Below are positions 34,311-44,334 of a DNA stretch of 64,000 nt, piece after piece. Position 1 is the stretch's first letter; each line of letters opens with the position of its first letter. This stretch comes from an uncultured Flavobacteriaceae bacterium (GTDB taxonomy: Bacteria > Bacteroidota > Bacteroidia > Flavobacteriales > Flavobacteriaceae), in the NCBI GenBank assembly GCA_947494565.1, contig CANLVG010000013.1, positions 62,001-126,000 of the forward strand. The letters run 5' to 3'. The position numbers and the translations under genes were made by a program. Under the pieces are notes generated by a model. The model searched no databases. It was not told the origin of the DNA and saw only the letters and a list, made by a program, of their open reading frames with translations.

Positions 34311-35336
34311 ATGGAGTTTATTTCTATTCTTAATCTCATCATAGCAGTTCAAGCTTTGTTTCTAAGCGTACACTTCTTTTTTAAAAATAAGGGCGAAAGG
34401 TTATTGAATCGAATTTTATCCTTTTTATGCCTTGCCTTTGCTATTATCGCTTTTAATACGTACCAAAATTTGAAGGGTATTCTAATCGGCAATTCCATTA
34501 TTCAAGATATTTCCAATAACATGATGTGGTTCATTGCGCCTTCTTTGTATTTGTATACCATCTATAAAGACAAATCACCTGATAGAAAAATCATTGCGCT
34601 GAATCTATTGCCTTTTGTCATTCCCGCTTCAATAGATTTACTATTCAATTGGTATTGGTTTTCTCAAAATGTTGCCATCATCGGGTTTATACAAATGTGC
34701 GCCTATCTATTTCTTTCCATCAGGTATGTAATCTCCAATTACACGAAATCCAATGAATTTTACCATTGGATCTTACCCTCGGTCATCGTATTTACCGTCC
34801 TAGTACTTGTAAATATTGGTTTTATCCTCTTAAGAATAAACGGCATTGAATTGTTATCCAACCCTGCCCAACAAAGCTTTACGTCATTATTGGTCATTCC
34901 CATTTTCTTTTTGGCCTATAAAGAAATGAATAGTACGAACGATTTTGGAATAAGTCCTAAAAAATATCAGACAACACATTTGTCCGAAGAACATGTAAAA
35001 GGCTATCTCGAAAAAATCGAAAATGCTATGAAAGAAGAACAACTCTTTTTAATCAAACAACTCACGCTTCGTAAATTCTCACAGCACATAAACATTCAAC
35101 CCAAATATATCTCACAGGCAATCAATCAACAAAAAGGCCTCGGTTTTTCAGAATATGTCTTACAGTTTCGTTTGGAAAAAGTCAAAGCGGAATTGGTGGA
35201 TTCCAAAAATAAACACCTTACCATTTTTGGAATTGCACAAGATTGTGGCTTCAATTCCAACAGTAGGTTCAGTCACCTATTCAAAAAACATACCGGACTG
35301 ACTGCCAAGCAGTTTCAACAGAAATATTCAAAGTAG
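34311..35336 (+). CDS. Membrane-anchored AraC family regulator (3)
   Basis: 341 residues: seven hydrophobic segments in the first 205, then an AraC double helix-turn-helix (LRKFSQHINIQPKYISQAIN, then CGFNSNSRFSHLFKKHTGLT). It stands 65 bases upstream of the CPBP protease on the same strand. Family firm; targets unknown. Confidence 0.87.
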   Translation: MEFISILNLIIAVQALFLSVHFFFKNKGERLLNRILSFLCLAFAIIAFNTYQNLKGILIGNSIIQDISNNMMWFIAPSLYLYTIYKDKSPDRKIIALNLLPFVIPASIDLLFNWYWFSQNVAIIGFIQMCAYLFLSIRYVISNYTKSNEFYHWILPSVIVFTVLVLVNIGFILLRINGIELLSNPAQQSFTSLLVIPIFFLAYKEMNSTNDFGISPKKYQTTHLSEEHVKGYLEKIENAMKEEQLFLIKQLTLRKFSQHINIQPKYISQAINQQKGLGFSEYVLQFRLEKVKAELVDSKNKHLTIFGIAQDCGFNSNSRFSHLFKKHTGLTAKQFQQKYSK

Positions 35337-35419
35337 TAATTTATGCTACATCGTGATATGGCATATCAATAATTGAGATATAACCATGCGCTAAACTATG
35401 TTTGCTAAAAATTTTTATC

Positions 35420-36256
35420 ATGAAATTAGCAAAGGTGAACACTCAAAAAGAACTCCTAACCTTCTTCGTCTCAACATATGGGGTTTCATGGATCCTATTT
35501 TTCGTAGGGCATCAGTTGAATGTACTACCAATTATTTTATTGGGTATCTGGGCACCTTCTTTAACCTCCATTTTTTTAACAGGCTATTTTAGAGGAAAGA
35601 GTGGGGTTTTCGAATTATTTAAACGCTTCAAAAGAATTCGAATAAAGTGGTATTGGTGGGTTGTATTGGTACTACTTCCGGCTGCTATCCACTTTACCGG
35701 AACATCGTTATGGCAAGTACTATATCTTGGTGAATTTTCCCCTTCCATATTAAACATCTCTTATTGGGTAGGGGCTATTGTACCATCCATTTTAATTGCA
35801 GGTTTAGGAGAAGAACTAGGATGGAGAGGTTTTGCATTACCTCGATTACAGCAAAGATATGCTCCGATTACCGCAAGTTTCATTTTGGCTACCGTTCATT
35901 TACTATGGCACTTGCCAACTTATTGGCTAGGTCAAGGAATACATAACGTGCCATTTATTTATGTGGCTGCTTTTGCGTTGCCATGGACATTTATTTTTAA
36001 TTGGCTTTATAACAAATCTGGAGGGAGCTTATTGTTTGCCGTGGGTTTTCATGCCATTTCAAATGCTTCTTTATCCATAGTAAGTTTTATGCCTAGGGAA
36101 AGTGAAGTACCCATTACTTTAAAGCTACTTACAGATTGGTCCTTCCCAATAGAATTAGGTGGGCCTTATCTAAGCGTTTGCGCAGTTTATCTTGTTGTAG
36201 CATTACTCGTGGTCTTCAAAGGAAAGTTCAATCAGGTAAATACGGATACTCCCTAA
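35420..36256 (+). CDS. CPBP family intramembrane metalloprotease
   Basis: Polytopic membrane protein of 278 residues with the CPBP (CAAX protease/Abi) signatures: EELGWRGFALPRL, the FILATVHLLWHLP histidine motif, and a third motif near GFHAISNASLS. In other bacteria such proteins serve prenyl-protein processing or bacteriocin self-immunity; the role here is unknown. The longer frame begins at a TTG six codons upstream; ATG 35420 is chosen. It follows the membrane AraC regulator, which may control it. Confidence 0.88.
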   Translation: MKLAKVNTQKELLTFFVSTYGVSWILFFVGHQLNVLPIILLGIWAPSLTSIFLTGYFRGKSGVFELFKRFKRIRIKWYWWVVLVLLPAAIHFTGTSLWQVLYLGEFSPSILNISYWVGAIVPSILIAGLGEELGWRGFALPRLQQRYAPITASFILATVHLLWHLPTYWLGQGIHNVPFIYVAAFALPWTFIFNWLYNKSGGSLLFAVGFHAISNASLSIVSFMPRESEVPITLKLLTDWSFPIELGGPYLSVCAVYLVVALLVVFKGKFNQVNTDTP

Positions 36257-36474
36257 TCTATATACATACCGCGGATAAGGTTACGGCTGTCAATGAATTT
36301 CTTTGAACATTTCGCCTATTCAAACAAACTGGTTACAAAGGGATATATCAACAAAAACGGTTCAAGTTTGCACCTATGCCATTTTAGTCATTGTATGAAA
36401 CCCGGATCTTTCAAAAACCATGTACGCACAGTCTATAGTAAGTCGTCTAAATACCCTAATTCAAATCGTCAAAC

Positions 36475-36789
36475 GTGAAGAAAAAAACACTACTATTCGT
36501 TTTAATAGCCTCAATAATTTTCGTTTTGCTTGTCGGTAATACCCATCGTATTTTACCGGCCGAAAACGACCCCTGTCAAACCGACTTTACCCATAAAGGT
36601 CACATAGATGAACTTCCAATGTTTCATTGTATTGGGCATACTGAATATGAAGTAAATACTGAGGAAAAAGGATTGCTACGGGTTAAAAAATGGGATCATA
36701 TTCACAGTTGGATGACCTTAGAATGGCATCTAGAACAAGGGTTTACTAGAGAACATTCACTTGACTTACTAACTAACTCTAATAACTAG
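36475..36789 (+). CDS. Small exported or anchored protein, unknown
   Basis: 104 residues beginning at a GTG (MKKKTLLFVLIASIIFVLLVG), an N-terminal hydrophobic helix acting as anchor or signal. The rest is polar and contains several histidines and a cysteine pair (DPCQTDF, FHCIGH). I do not recognise it. Spacing to neighbours is large on both sides. Confidence 0.5.
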   Translation: MKKKTLLFVLIASIIFVLLVGNTHRILPAENDPCQTDFTHKGHIDELPMFHCIGHTEYEVNTEEKGLLRVKKWDHIHSWMTLEWHLEQGFTREHSLDLLTNSNN

Positions 36790-37036
36790 GATTATCGTGT
36801 CACATTGAAATAGGCGTAGAATAATTTTATACTAAAAAGAGTTGCATACACGAGCTTACAAAGAACCGAGGTAAAAAGCATGTCCTGTTAAGTCGAATTT
36901 GACAGCCATTCTTCATCGCAGGGAATTCCTTTTTGCTATAGCAAAAGCTTGTAAAAAACAATGTCAGTTTTAACAAAAAGAATTTTTCATGAACAACCAA
37001 AAATTTGAAAATGATTAACCGTAAAAAGTATAAAAG

Positions 37037-37471
37037 ATGAGAAAAGTATGCCTCATAATCACATTAGTTTCTGTTATCAACTCTCACGCTCAGTTGAAAA
37101 CAGTAGAAAACACGGAAGTAGAAACTACTATTTTGAACTATATAGCGAATTTCTTTGAAAACAATTTTGACGCAATGAATAAATCGTTACATCCAAGACT
37201 GGCGAAAAGAGGTTTAAATCCTGACGGCACCTTCAGTGATGATTTTCCACCAGAGAAATTAAAAGAGCTTATGCTGACGAAGCCAAAATTTCAGAGAGAA
37301 CATCAATCCAATGTGGTAGAAGCCATTACCATTTATGGAAATATGGCTAGTGCAAGTCTAAGAACCGGATACCCAAAACTAAGATGGACCGAATATATGC
37401 ACCTTCTAAAACAAGATGGGCATTGGAAAATCATTAATGTGTTTTGGGAATTTGAAAAAACAAAAGAGTAG
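37037..37471 (+). CDS. Secreted NTF2-like protein (paralogue 1)
   Basis: The signal peptide ends near NSHAQ; the mature part is an NTF2/lumazine-binding-like fold: an N-terminal helix (ILNYIANFFENNFDAMN), then SLHPRLAKRG and a final strand pair (YMHLLKQDGHWKIINVFWEF). It shares the pattern FFENNF, HxxLAKRG, LRTGYP or LTTGYP and W(K/R)I with the protein at 40168, so the two are paralogues. The family binds small hydrophobic molecules or acts in unrelated reactions; the function cannot be stated. Confidence 0.75.
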   Translation: MRKVCLIITLVSVINSHAQLKTVENTEVETTILNYIANFFENNFDAMNKSLHPRLAKRGLNPDGTFSDDFPPEKLKELMLTKPKFQREHQSNVVEAITIYGNMASASLRTGYPKLRWTEYMHLLKQDGHWKIINVFWEFEKTKE

Positions 37472-37535
37472 AAGAAAGCTCAGATCCTTTCGAAGCCCAT
37501 CAAGACCATAATATAAAACCATTAAAGATACTGCA

Positions 37536-38084
37536 ATGAAGAAAACCGTACTATTACTCCTGGCATTATCCGTAAGTCTGATAACCAAAGCACAAGAAAA
37601 CAAAGAAGCCTATGCGATTGCGGATAAAAAATACAAAACCAAGGTAACCACTTTAGACAGTACGATCAACACCTTGTATGAAGTCATTTCCGGTCCAAAA
37701 GGGCAAGATAGAAACGATGAGCTACTGCGTTATCTGTTTCATCCGGAAGCAAAATTTATCGCCTCAGGAAAACGAAAAAATGGTAGTTATGGTGCTCGTT
37801 ATGTAACTATGAACAGTTATGTGGAAAAATCATTGAAGTGGATGGTGGAAAATGGTTTTTTTGAAAAGGAACTATACAGGGTTACAGAAAGATTTGGACA
37901 CATCGCGCATGTTTTTTCCACCTACGAATGTTTTAATGGTAAAGAAGACCAGGAACCTTTTATGCGAGGCATCAATAGTATACAATTAATGTATACGGGT
38001 AAAAGATGGGTGGTAATGAATATTTACTTTACTCAAGAATCTGAAGAGAATCCAATACCCGGGAAATATTTACCTAAAAAATAA
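37536..38084 (+). CDS. Secreted NTF2-like protein
   Basis: The signal peptide ends near ITKAQ; the remaining 160 residues look like an NTF2-like domain (LLRYLFHPEAKFIAS, then FGHIAHVFSTYECF and a final IQLMYTGKRWVVMNIYF strand pair). It is 64 bases after the previous gene and probably co-transcribed. It is less similar to the two paralogues at 37037 and 40168 than they are to each other. Function unknown. Confidence 0.75.
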   Translation: MKKTVLLLLALSVSLITKAQENKEAYAIADKKYKTKVTTLDSTINTLYEVISGPKGQDRNDELLRYLFHPEAKFIASGKRKNGSYGARYVTMNSYVEKSLKWMVENGFFEKELYRVTERFGHIAHVFSTYECFNGKEDQEPFMRGINSIQLMYTGKRWVVMNIYFTQESEENPIPGKYLPKK

Positions 38085-38154
38085 GCAAATGGCAAAAGGA
38101 AGGGAACAACATAGAAATATCCTCAAACCTACACAACCCAAAGGGCGACCCATG

Positions 38155-38895
38155 CTATTTTTCGGAAATTAGTTGTAAAACAGTACTTCTATAAGAGCTA
38201 CCTATTGGAATCTTTTTTTGAAAATTCCTCAATTCTACGTGACTGGAGGAGACTCTTAAGACATGTTTTAGGTTTACGATATAAGATTTATGGACTCTGA
38301 TAAAGTTTTGCCGGGACAACTCCGATTCCATGTCCTTTAGTGAACTGAGGGCGACCTCTTTACCATCATCCACCAAAAAAATAGTGACATAATTGCCCAT
38401 TCCTTCTATCACTGAGATATTACCAATGGCTACTTGGGTCAGCGTAAATCCTGTTTTTACAAAAAAAGTATCTCTTTCCTTAGTTTTAGGGGACCCGTCA
38501 TTTTCGGTTATAAATACACCACCATTGCCTTTTTTTTGGGATTGATCATACGCCTTTATTGCAGCTTTTACAAAACGGTCAAAATTTATGGGTTTCAGCA
38601 AGTAATCAACCGCATTTAGCTCATAGCTTTTTACAGCAAAATCCGCATAGGCTGTACAAAATACGACCATGGTACTATCCGTTAAGGACTGTTTTAATTG
38701 TACTCCAGTAAGGTTGGGCATATTGATATCCAAAAAAACCAAATCAATATCCTCGGTTTTAATCTTCAACAAAGCCTCCACGGGATCTCTAAAAGTAGAA
38801 TTCAAGGACAAAAATGGCACTTGAGCCACATAATCCTTTAACAGTTCAATCGCCCTGGGTTCGTCATCAACGATTACACAACTTAATTGATTCAT
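38155..38895 (-). CDS. LytTR response regulator (module E)
   Basis: Receiver with VDDEP (residues 9-13), phosphoacceptor Asp56 in VFLDINMP, Lys in DYLLKP, then a LytTR domain (NFIRVHKSYIVNLKHVLRV). The start overlaps the kinase stop by four bases (38892-38895). The pair lies between the two NTF2-like paralogues, on the opposite strand. Confidence 0.92.
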   Translation of the reverse strand: MNQLSCVIVDDEPRAIELLKDYVAQVPFLSLNSTFRDPVEALLKIKTEDIDLVFLDINMPNLTGVQLKQSLTDSTMVVFCTAYADFAVKSYELNAVDYLLKPINFDRFVKAAIKAYDQSQKKGNGGVFITENDGSPKTKERDTFFVKTGFTLTQVAIGNISVIEGMGNYVTIFLVDDGKEVALSSLKDMESELSRQNFIRVHKSYIVNLKHVLRVSSSHVELRNFQKKIPIGSSYRSTVLQLISEK

Positions 38896-39965
38896 ATGAA
38901 TTGAATTTCTAATTCCGCTATATGCACCTGTTCATCAGCATACAAATTTAACCGATGCTTGTTCGGATAAATCAATGACAATCGACGCCTGATATTGTCC
39001 AGACCAATTCCTTTATCCTCGGCCACCCTGCTTGTTCCTTCTCCATAGTTGCTGTTTTTGACTTTCAACATCAATCTAGACCTTGTGGTCGTTAGCTCTA
39101 CATGGATAAAGCTTGATTTAGTGATGTTTATTCCATGTTTAAAAGCGTTCTCGATAAGGGGCAAAATCAAAAAGGGCGCAATCTCAATTGAAGGATCCTC
39201 TATGTTGAAATCGGTATGTATTTCGACAGGATCAGAGCTTGAAATTCGCAACAACTCCAAATCGATATAGTTCTTTATATACTGAATTTCTTTTTCCAAA
39301 TGTACTTTTTCCAAGCTACCCTCTCGAACCATGTATCTCATAATATTTGAAAGTTTGGCAATCCCTTCCGAAAGAACGGGGTTGTTTGATTTTCTCGATT
39401 CCACAAAAAGATTATTGAGGGTGTTGAACAAAAAGTGGGGATTGATTTGCCACTTCAAAAAACCTAACTCTGCTTGAAGGTTGGCTTCACTAAGCAACTG
39501 TTTCGCTTTTATTTCTTCCATCAAGTTCAGTCGAATACCCCATGCAATAGCAGCTATAAACACCAACACGTGAATCATAATAATATAAATCACCAAAGAT
39601 TGAATTCTATTTAGAAATTCTGAATCTAGCTTCTTGATGAGAAGCCAACAAATGACAAGACTAATTGCCAAGGTAGATACAAAAACAATGGCTAAAACTC
39701 CATTCTTTTTGGAAATGGTCCGTGTGCTATCGCTTCTTTCATTTATAAAAATTACGGATAAGTAAAAAAGTATCCCCTTAGAGATAAGGTCTATGACCAC
39801 GCAAGAAAGCAATACATAATTATACTCCCGAGAGAATACAAGAAGTTCATCACTAGACGTTTTTATCCACTTCGTTCGTTGAACAAAATTGACAAACGCA
39901 AAATAGAGTAATCCGCCCCATAAAAAAATATGGATGAGAATAGGGATAAAATGCCTTGACTTCAT
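38892..39965 (-). CDS. LytS-family sensor histidine kinase (module E)
   Basis: Four transmembrane helices (about residues 8-28, 49-74, 90-110 and 123-145), then QINPHFLFNTLNNLF with His177 and an N-box ENAFKHG. The frame starts at a TTG two codons upstream, but ATG 39963-39965 is chosen. Stop overlaps the regulator start by four bases. It is divergent from the NTF2-like/serine hydrolase pair that begins at 40168, making that pair a likely target. Confidence 0.92.
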   Translation of the reverse strand: MKSRHFIPILIHIFLWGGLLYFAFVNFVQRTKWIKTSSDELLVFSREYNYVLLSCVVIDLISKGILFYLSVIFINERSDSTRTISKKNGVLAIVFVSTLAISLVICWLLIKKLDSEFLNRIQSLVIYIIMIHVLVFIAAIAWGIRLNLMEEIKAKQLLSEANLQAELGFLKWQINPHFLFNTLNNLFVESRKSNNPVLSEGIAKLSNIMRYMVREGSLEKVHLEKEIQYIKNYIDLELLRISSSDPVEIHTDFNIEDPSIEIAPFLILPLIENAFKHGINITKSSFIHVELTTTRSRLMLKVKNSNYGEGTSRVAEDKGIGLDNIRRRLSLIYPNKHRLNLYADEQVHIAELEIQFI

Positions 39966-40167
39966 ATACAAAACTATTCAAAAGGTTGAAGGAAATCGGA
40001 AATGAAATGACCAACGGACAGTTTTATCGTCTCAAAATAGCATCTCAAATGATATTCAATAAAATCATTTCACACCTCATGTTCAAATAATAATCTGCCC
40101 AAATAAAATAATTGGTTTTGCCTTATGTCGGATAACCTTAACCTTTGAATCGCTAAAATCTTTAAAA

Positions 40168-40653
40168 ATGAAGAATTATAGGAAATCAATACTCTTGTAC
40201 CTCTTACTGGTCGCAAGTATGTTTAATTCACTAAAAGCCCAAGAAACAGGTGATGAGGATAATCTGCAAATTGAAAGCGCTACCTTAGGATATATTGAGA
40301 ACTTTTTTGAGAACAACTTTGAAGAAATGTCCTTCTATTTACATCATGAATTGGCTAAAAGAGGAATTTCCAAAAAAAGAGGGGTAGAAGAATACTACTT
40401 TGAAAACCTATCCATGGAAAAGCTCAAAAACATGCTAGCTTCCAAAAAAGCGCTGTCAAAACAAGACCAAATCAATCAAGTAGAAATTTTGGATGTCTTT
40501 AGAAATACGGCCAGTGTGAAATTGACAACTGGATATCCCGGTCGAATGAAATGGATTGAATACATCCATTTAGTCAAGGTGGAAGGAAAGTGGAAAATAG
40601 CCAATATCATGTGGGATTATTTCCCCATGAAACCAAAAAACCGAAGAAAATAA
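40168..40653 (+). CDS. Secreted NTF2-like protein (paralogue 2)
   Basis: The signal peptide ends near LKAQ; the mature part has the same pattern as the protein at 37037 (GYIENFFENNFEEM, HHELAKRG, then LTTGYPGRMKWIEYIHL and WKIANIMWDY). It is five bases upstream of a serine hydrolase, so the two are probably one operon. Paralogous copies on either side of a LytS/LytTR pair suggest local duplication. Function unknown. Confidence 0.75.
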   Translation: MKNYRKSILLYLLLVASMFNSLKAQETGDEDNLQIESATLGYIENFFENNFEEMSFYLHHELAKRGISKKRGVEEYYFENLSMEKLKNMLASKKALSKQDQINQVEILDVFRNTASVKLTTGYPGRMKWIEYIHLVKVEGKWKIANIMWDYFPMKPKNRRK

Positions 40654-40658
40654 TATAA

Positions 40659-41768
40659 ATGGTCATAGTCCAATTGATGCGTTCAACGCTGCTTTTTCTA
40701 TTGATCGCTGCTAATTTGAGCAGCCAAATAAGGAACGATAGAAAATCTTTCGAACCTTATGAGAATTGGCATGATGCAAAACAACATGTTTCCAATTTGG
40801 CCGAAAAAGATCACTTTTCTGGAGTATTATTGGTTTCAAACCTCACCGACAACCAGGTCCATTTGGAGAGTATTCACGGTTTTGCCAATAAGAAAGCTAG
40901 AATTGAAAATAAAATTGATACTAAGTTCAACATTGGTTCCATAAATAAGGTCTTTACGGCAATAGGCACCTTACAATTGGTACAATCGGGAAAGTTGGGC
41001 CTAAACGATAAGTTGACCCAATATGTACCAGAGCTTACCAAAAAGGGTGTCGATCAAATAACCTTAAAACACCTGTTACAAATGCGATCAGGGTACGGTT
41101 CATACTTCAGTTCTGCAAAATTCTTGGCCAACATGAATGACCTGAGGGATATGGAAGAGTATTTGCCCATAATACAAGAGTTTGAATTGGGTTTTGAACC
41201 AGGTACATCGAGAGCTTATAGTAATATTGGTTACGAGCTTTTGGGCATTGTTATCCAAAGAGTGACGAAAACAAATTACTACGATTACATACAGACCCAT
41301 ATATATGATAGGGCCGAAATGGAAAATTCCGGTTCTTTTGAACGCGATAGACTCTTGAAAAACTTGGCAATCGGCTATTCTCAATACAGTCCCAATCGCG
41401 TATTCGGAACAGAATTGGACCGTTCCGAGGTTAATCACTACCGCTATCATAACAACGATCGTCTAGCGGTAAAAGGCACCGCGGCTGGAGGTGGGTATGC
41501 CACCATCGAAGATTTTAAAAAGTTATTGCTAGCCATTAAAGGGTATAAGTTATTGGACGAAAAACATACCGATTTGCTAATGAATCGATATGAGCAGACC
41601 AAAAAAAAGCGAAAAGCTTTTGGATTTGCTGGAGGTGCCACGGGCGTAAGCGCCCATTTTTGGTGGAACTTACAGAACGATGATTATATCATTGTGCTTT
41701 CAAACTATGACCCTACAACTACATCACAAGTATTTGGAAAGCTCAGAAAGACATTGGAGGCTTTGTGA
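40659..41768 (+). CDS. Class C beta-lactamase-like serine hydrolase, exported
   Basis: Signal peptide near the start (the second ATG, 18 bases on, gives MRSTLLFLLIAANLSSQ and may be the true start). The serine beta-lactamase/penicillin-binding-protein fold is clear: the SxxK motif NIGSINKVFTA with nucleophile Ser, YSN in RAYSNIGYELLG, and a final segment around AFGFAGGATG. Members are esterases, D-aminopeptidases or lactamases; resistance is not implied. It follows the NTF2-like gene by five bases. Confidence 0.88.
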   Translation: MVIVQLMRSTLLFLLIAANLSSQIRNDRKSFEPYENWHDAKQHVSNLAEKDHFSGVLLVSNLTDNQVHLESIHGFANKKARIENKIDTKFNIGSINKVFTAIGTLQLVQSGKLGLNDKLTQYVPELTKKGVDQITLKHLLQMRSGYGSYFSSAKFLANMNDLRDMEEYLPIIQEFELGFEPGTSRAYSNIGYELLGIVIQRVTKTNYYDYIQTHIYDRAEMENSGSFERDRLLKNLAIGYSQYSPNRVFGTELDRSEVNHYRYHNNDRLAVKGTAAGGGYATIEDFKKLLLAIKGYKLLDEKHTDLLMNRYEQTKKKRKAFGFAGGATGVSAHFWWNLQNDDYIIVLSNYDPTTTSQVFGKLRKTLEAL

Positions 41769-41838
41769 TTCTTTGTTTTTTCCACTATGGAAATGCTGAT
41801 ATATACGGTCAATTCATTTGCGGAATACCAGTGATATC

Positions 41839-42609
41839 TTATGGATCGAAGTCATCCAATAAAGAAATCGCATTGTCTTTATAAAGTCGTCCAGTTATAA
41901 TAGTGTCTTTTGTCTTTAGTACAATTTTATATTCCGAATTTCCTTTATAAGCTATTCGATTTACGAACCTCTTGTTCACCATAATAGATCGATGCACCCT
42001 TATAAACATGGAATTAGAAAGCTCAGCCTCCACTTTTTGCATGGTAGACCGATATAAAAACTTCTGGTCAACGGTCTTTAATACCAAATAATTACCATCT
42101 GCATGTATCGACACAATATCTTCGGGAGGTACTATGAACACCCTTCCGTTCTTCTTTATTTCAAATTGAAAACCCGGGTTTCCATCTTCAACCGCTTTAT
42201 GTGCATTTATGATCGCACTGATTTTATTGCTCAGCTTCACCGCGCCTTCTTTTTGTAAAATATCTTTCATTCTTTCCAAAGACAAATCCATTCTTTCTTG
42301 ATCAAACGGTTTCAAGAGGTAATCAACAGCATTTATTTCAAAGGCCTTCAAGGCAAAATTATCATAGGCGGTCGTAAAAATGACATATGGTATTGTATCC
42401 AGTTTCCGCAAAACGGAGAACCCATCCCTGTCGGGCATCTCTATATCCAAGAAAACGAAATCCGGAGTTCTAAGCTTAATTTCTTCAATAGCCTCTTTTC
42501 CATTCTTGCATTGAGCCAATACCGAAATATTCTTATGGTTCTCCAATAGTTTTATGATTCGCTGCCTGGCCAAAAATTCATCATCTACTATAATGCAATT
42601 AAATTTCAT
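41839..42609 (-). CDS. LytTR response regulator (module F)
   Basis: Receiver with VDDEF (residues 8-12), phosphoacceptor Asp55 in VFLDIEMP, Lys in DYLLKP, then a LytTR domain (MFIRVHRSIMVNKRFVNRI). Follows the kinase by four bases. Downstream, and convergent with it, lies the serine hydrolase ending at 41768. Confidence 0.92.
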   Translation of the reverse strand: MKFNCIIVDDEFLARQRIIKLLENHKNISVLAQCKNGKEAIEEIKLRTPDFVFLDIEMPDRDGFSVLRKLDTIPYVIFTTAYDNFALKAFEINAVDYLLKPFDQERMDLSLERMKDILQKEGAVKLSNKISAIINAHKAVEDGNPGFQFEIKKNGRVFIVPPEDIVSIHADGNYLVLKTVDQKFLYRSTMQKVEAELSNSMFIRVHRSIMVNKRFVNRIAYKGNSEYKIVLKTKDTIITGRLYKDNAISLLDDFDP

Positions 42610-42613
42610 GGAA

Positions 42614-43714
42614 TCAACTTTTTAAGGGTAAACAAATTTTGGTAACGTAAAGCTTATCCGTTTTAAAGGAAGAGCTAAAAAAATACTGAGAACCATAATA
42701 CCCCTCCAACCTTTTCTTTATATTCTTTAAGCCTACTCCAGTGCCCTTGGCTTTTTCGGATACTTTTCTATTCTCAGCGGTATTTGAAACTTCGAGAGCT
42801 AAAAAATTTGATTTGGCCTTACCTTCCTCTTCACGGATTTTGATATCAATTATACATCTATCAATAGCAGTTGCCACTCCGAACTTGATTACATTTTCAA
42901 TTAAAGGTTGCAATATCATATTGGGTATCATCTCCTTTAAGATATCCTTTGAAACATCATAATTCACGATCATTTTATCAGAGTAGCGAATCTGTTCCAA
43001 ACCCAAATACCTTTCAATAAATGCCAATTCTTGTTCAATGGTAATCATCTGTTCCAAATCGTTCTCCAACATCGTTCTCATAAGATCCCCTATTTTGGTC
43101 AACATCTTTTGAGCCATATTGGGGTCAATATCTATCATGGCAGAAATAGAATGTAAGGTGTTGAACAAAAAATGAGGATGAAGCTGCATTTGCAAAGAAC
43201 TCAATTGTGCAGCTATTAACTCTTTTTGATTTTTAAGGTATCTGCGTTGGTAATCAATGGCAAAAAAAATAGCCATAATGACCCATAACTCAATCAAGCT
43301 TGAGAAGCTGCCCACAACCAAACCTATCATACTGTTTTGCCCGAAAAATTCTTTCATATAGCCTGTACTAAAAAAGAAAACGATATCGTAAAGCCTAACG
43401 GAAATCACATTGTGAACTATTGCAATCAGGAGAATCCATATAAGAAGCAAGATAATCTGTAAAAGGGTATTGGTTTTAACCTGCAGTCTCCGTACCACAA
43501 CATATGCCAAGGGTAGCATCAAAAACCATATCAAATAGTTGAAGACAATTTGGACACCAATATAGAACCAACTAAATGGAAAGCTATATTGATTTACCAA
43601 GTAGTCGGTATATTCCTTTAGCATAAAAAAGAGACAGGTAATGATAAGGGCCAACCCTATTTTACCAATGGAAATGGGCAATTTTTTATAACTTTGATAT
43701 ACTCTTTTCAACAT
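42614..43714 (-). CDS. LytS-family sensor histidine kinase (module F)
   Basis: Four transmembrane helices (about residues 13-32, 46-75, 85-108 and 132-154), then QLHPHFLFNTLHSIS with His181 and an N-box ENVIKFG. Divergent from the lipoprotein gene at 43785 across only 70 bases, so a shared control region is likely. Confidence 0.92.
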   Translation of the reverse strand: MLKRVYQSYKKLPISIGKIGLALIITCLFFMLKEYTDYLVNQYSFPFSWFYIGVQIVFNYLIWFLMLPLAYVVVRRLQVKTNTLLQIILLLIWILLIAIVHNVISVRLYDIVFFFSTGYMKEFFGQNSMIGLVVGSFSSLIELWVIMAIFFAIDYQRRYLKNQKELIAAQLSSLQMQLHPHFLFNTLHSISAMIDIDPNMAQKMLTKIGDLMRTMLENDLEQMITIEQELAFIERYLGLEQIRYSDKMIVNYDVSKDILKEMIPNMILQPLIENVIKFGVATAIDRCIIDIKIREEEGKAKSNFLALEVSNTAENRKVSEKAKGTGVGLKNIKKRLEGYYGSQYFFSSSFKTDKLYVTKICLPLKS

Positions 43715-43784
43715 GTATTAAAACCCTTTTTAAGCTTGACCGCTTAACGATAAGTGCTTATTTAAAATCAAAAAAAAGTTCGCC

Positions 43785-44267
43785 ATGAACAATAAATTTT
43801 TTGTTGGCTTTATGTTACTGTGTCTATTGACGTATTCTTGTAAGAACAAAAGTGACAAGGTTGATTCCGAAGAAGGTACTACAGAGAACCGGGAAATCAA
43901 AAATATCAGTGAACTTACTTTTCGGGAGATTCTTTTTCTGCTCCACAAAGAAAATGAATTTGGTGCTGATTATCACGGGGAGTCTTTTGGTCAGGAAGCC
44001 TTGAGTGATATTGTAATAACCGCAACGACCAAAACGGATTGCGGAGAAGAAATGGCCTTAGTAAATACTTCATCAGAAAAGCAAGCTCAAATAGCCACTA
44101 TGGCAACCTTTGATTTTCCGAACAATGCGGTCAAGGAAATTGCGATGGTGTACACGATTGCCCCAGGAGACACGCTACCCATAGGCCGCAATATACTTTG
44201 TTACAATGGTGAAAAGTATACGATTACCAGAAAAGTAGTTTCTGCCGGATATGTAACTGAAGACTAA
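43785..44267 (+). CDS. Small lipoprotein, unknown function
   Basis: The lipoprotein signal peptide (MNNKFFVGFMLLCLLTYSC) ends at a cysteine followed by KNKSDKVDSEEG. The mature 140 residues carry no recognised motif; one cysteine pair may form a disulfide. Divergent from the module F kinase across 70 bases and possibly its target. Confidence 0.6.
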   Translation: MNNKFFVGFMLLCLLTYSCKNKSDKVDSEEGTTENREIKNISELTFREILFLLHKENEFGADYHGESFGQEALSDIVITATTKTDCGEEMALVNTSSEKQAQIATMATFDFPNNAVKEIAMVYTIAPGDTLPIGRNILCYNGEKYTITRKVVSAGYVTED

Positions 44268-44334
44268 AAACCACTATTAATTTCTGGGCATTCCAACCGT
44301 TTATCACGATAGTCCATTCTTCCAAAACAGGGCT

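Noticed and set aside
36293-36478. 61-codon frame upstream of the small GTG-initiated gene
   Set aside because: Polar, no signal or domain, and no supporting context; the four-base overlap with the next start is not enough.
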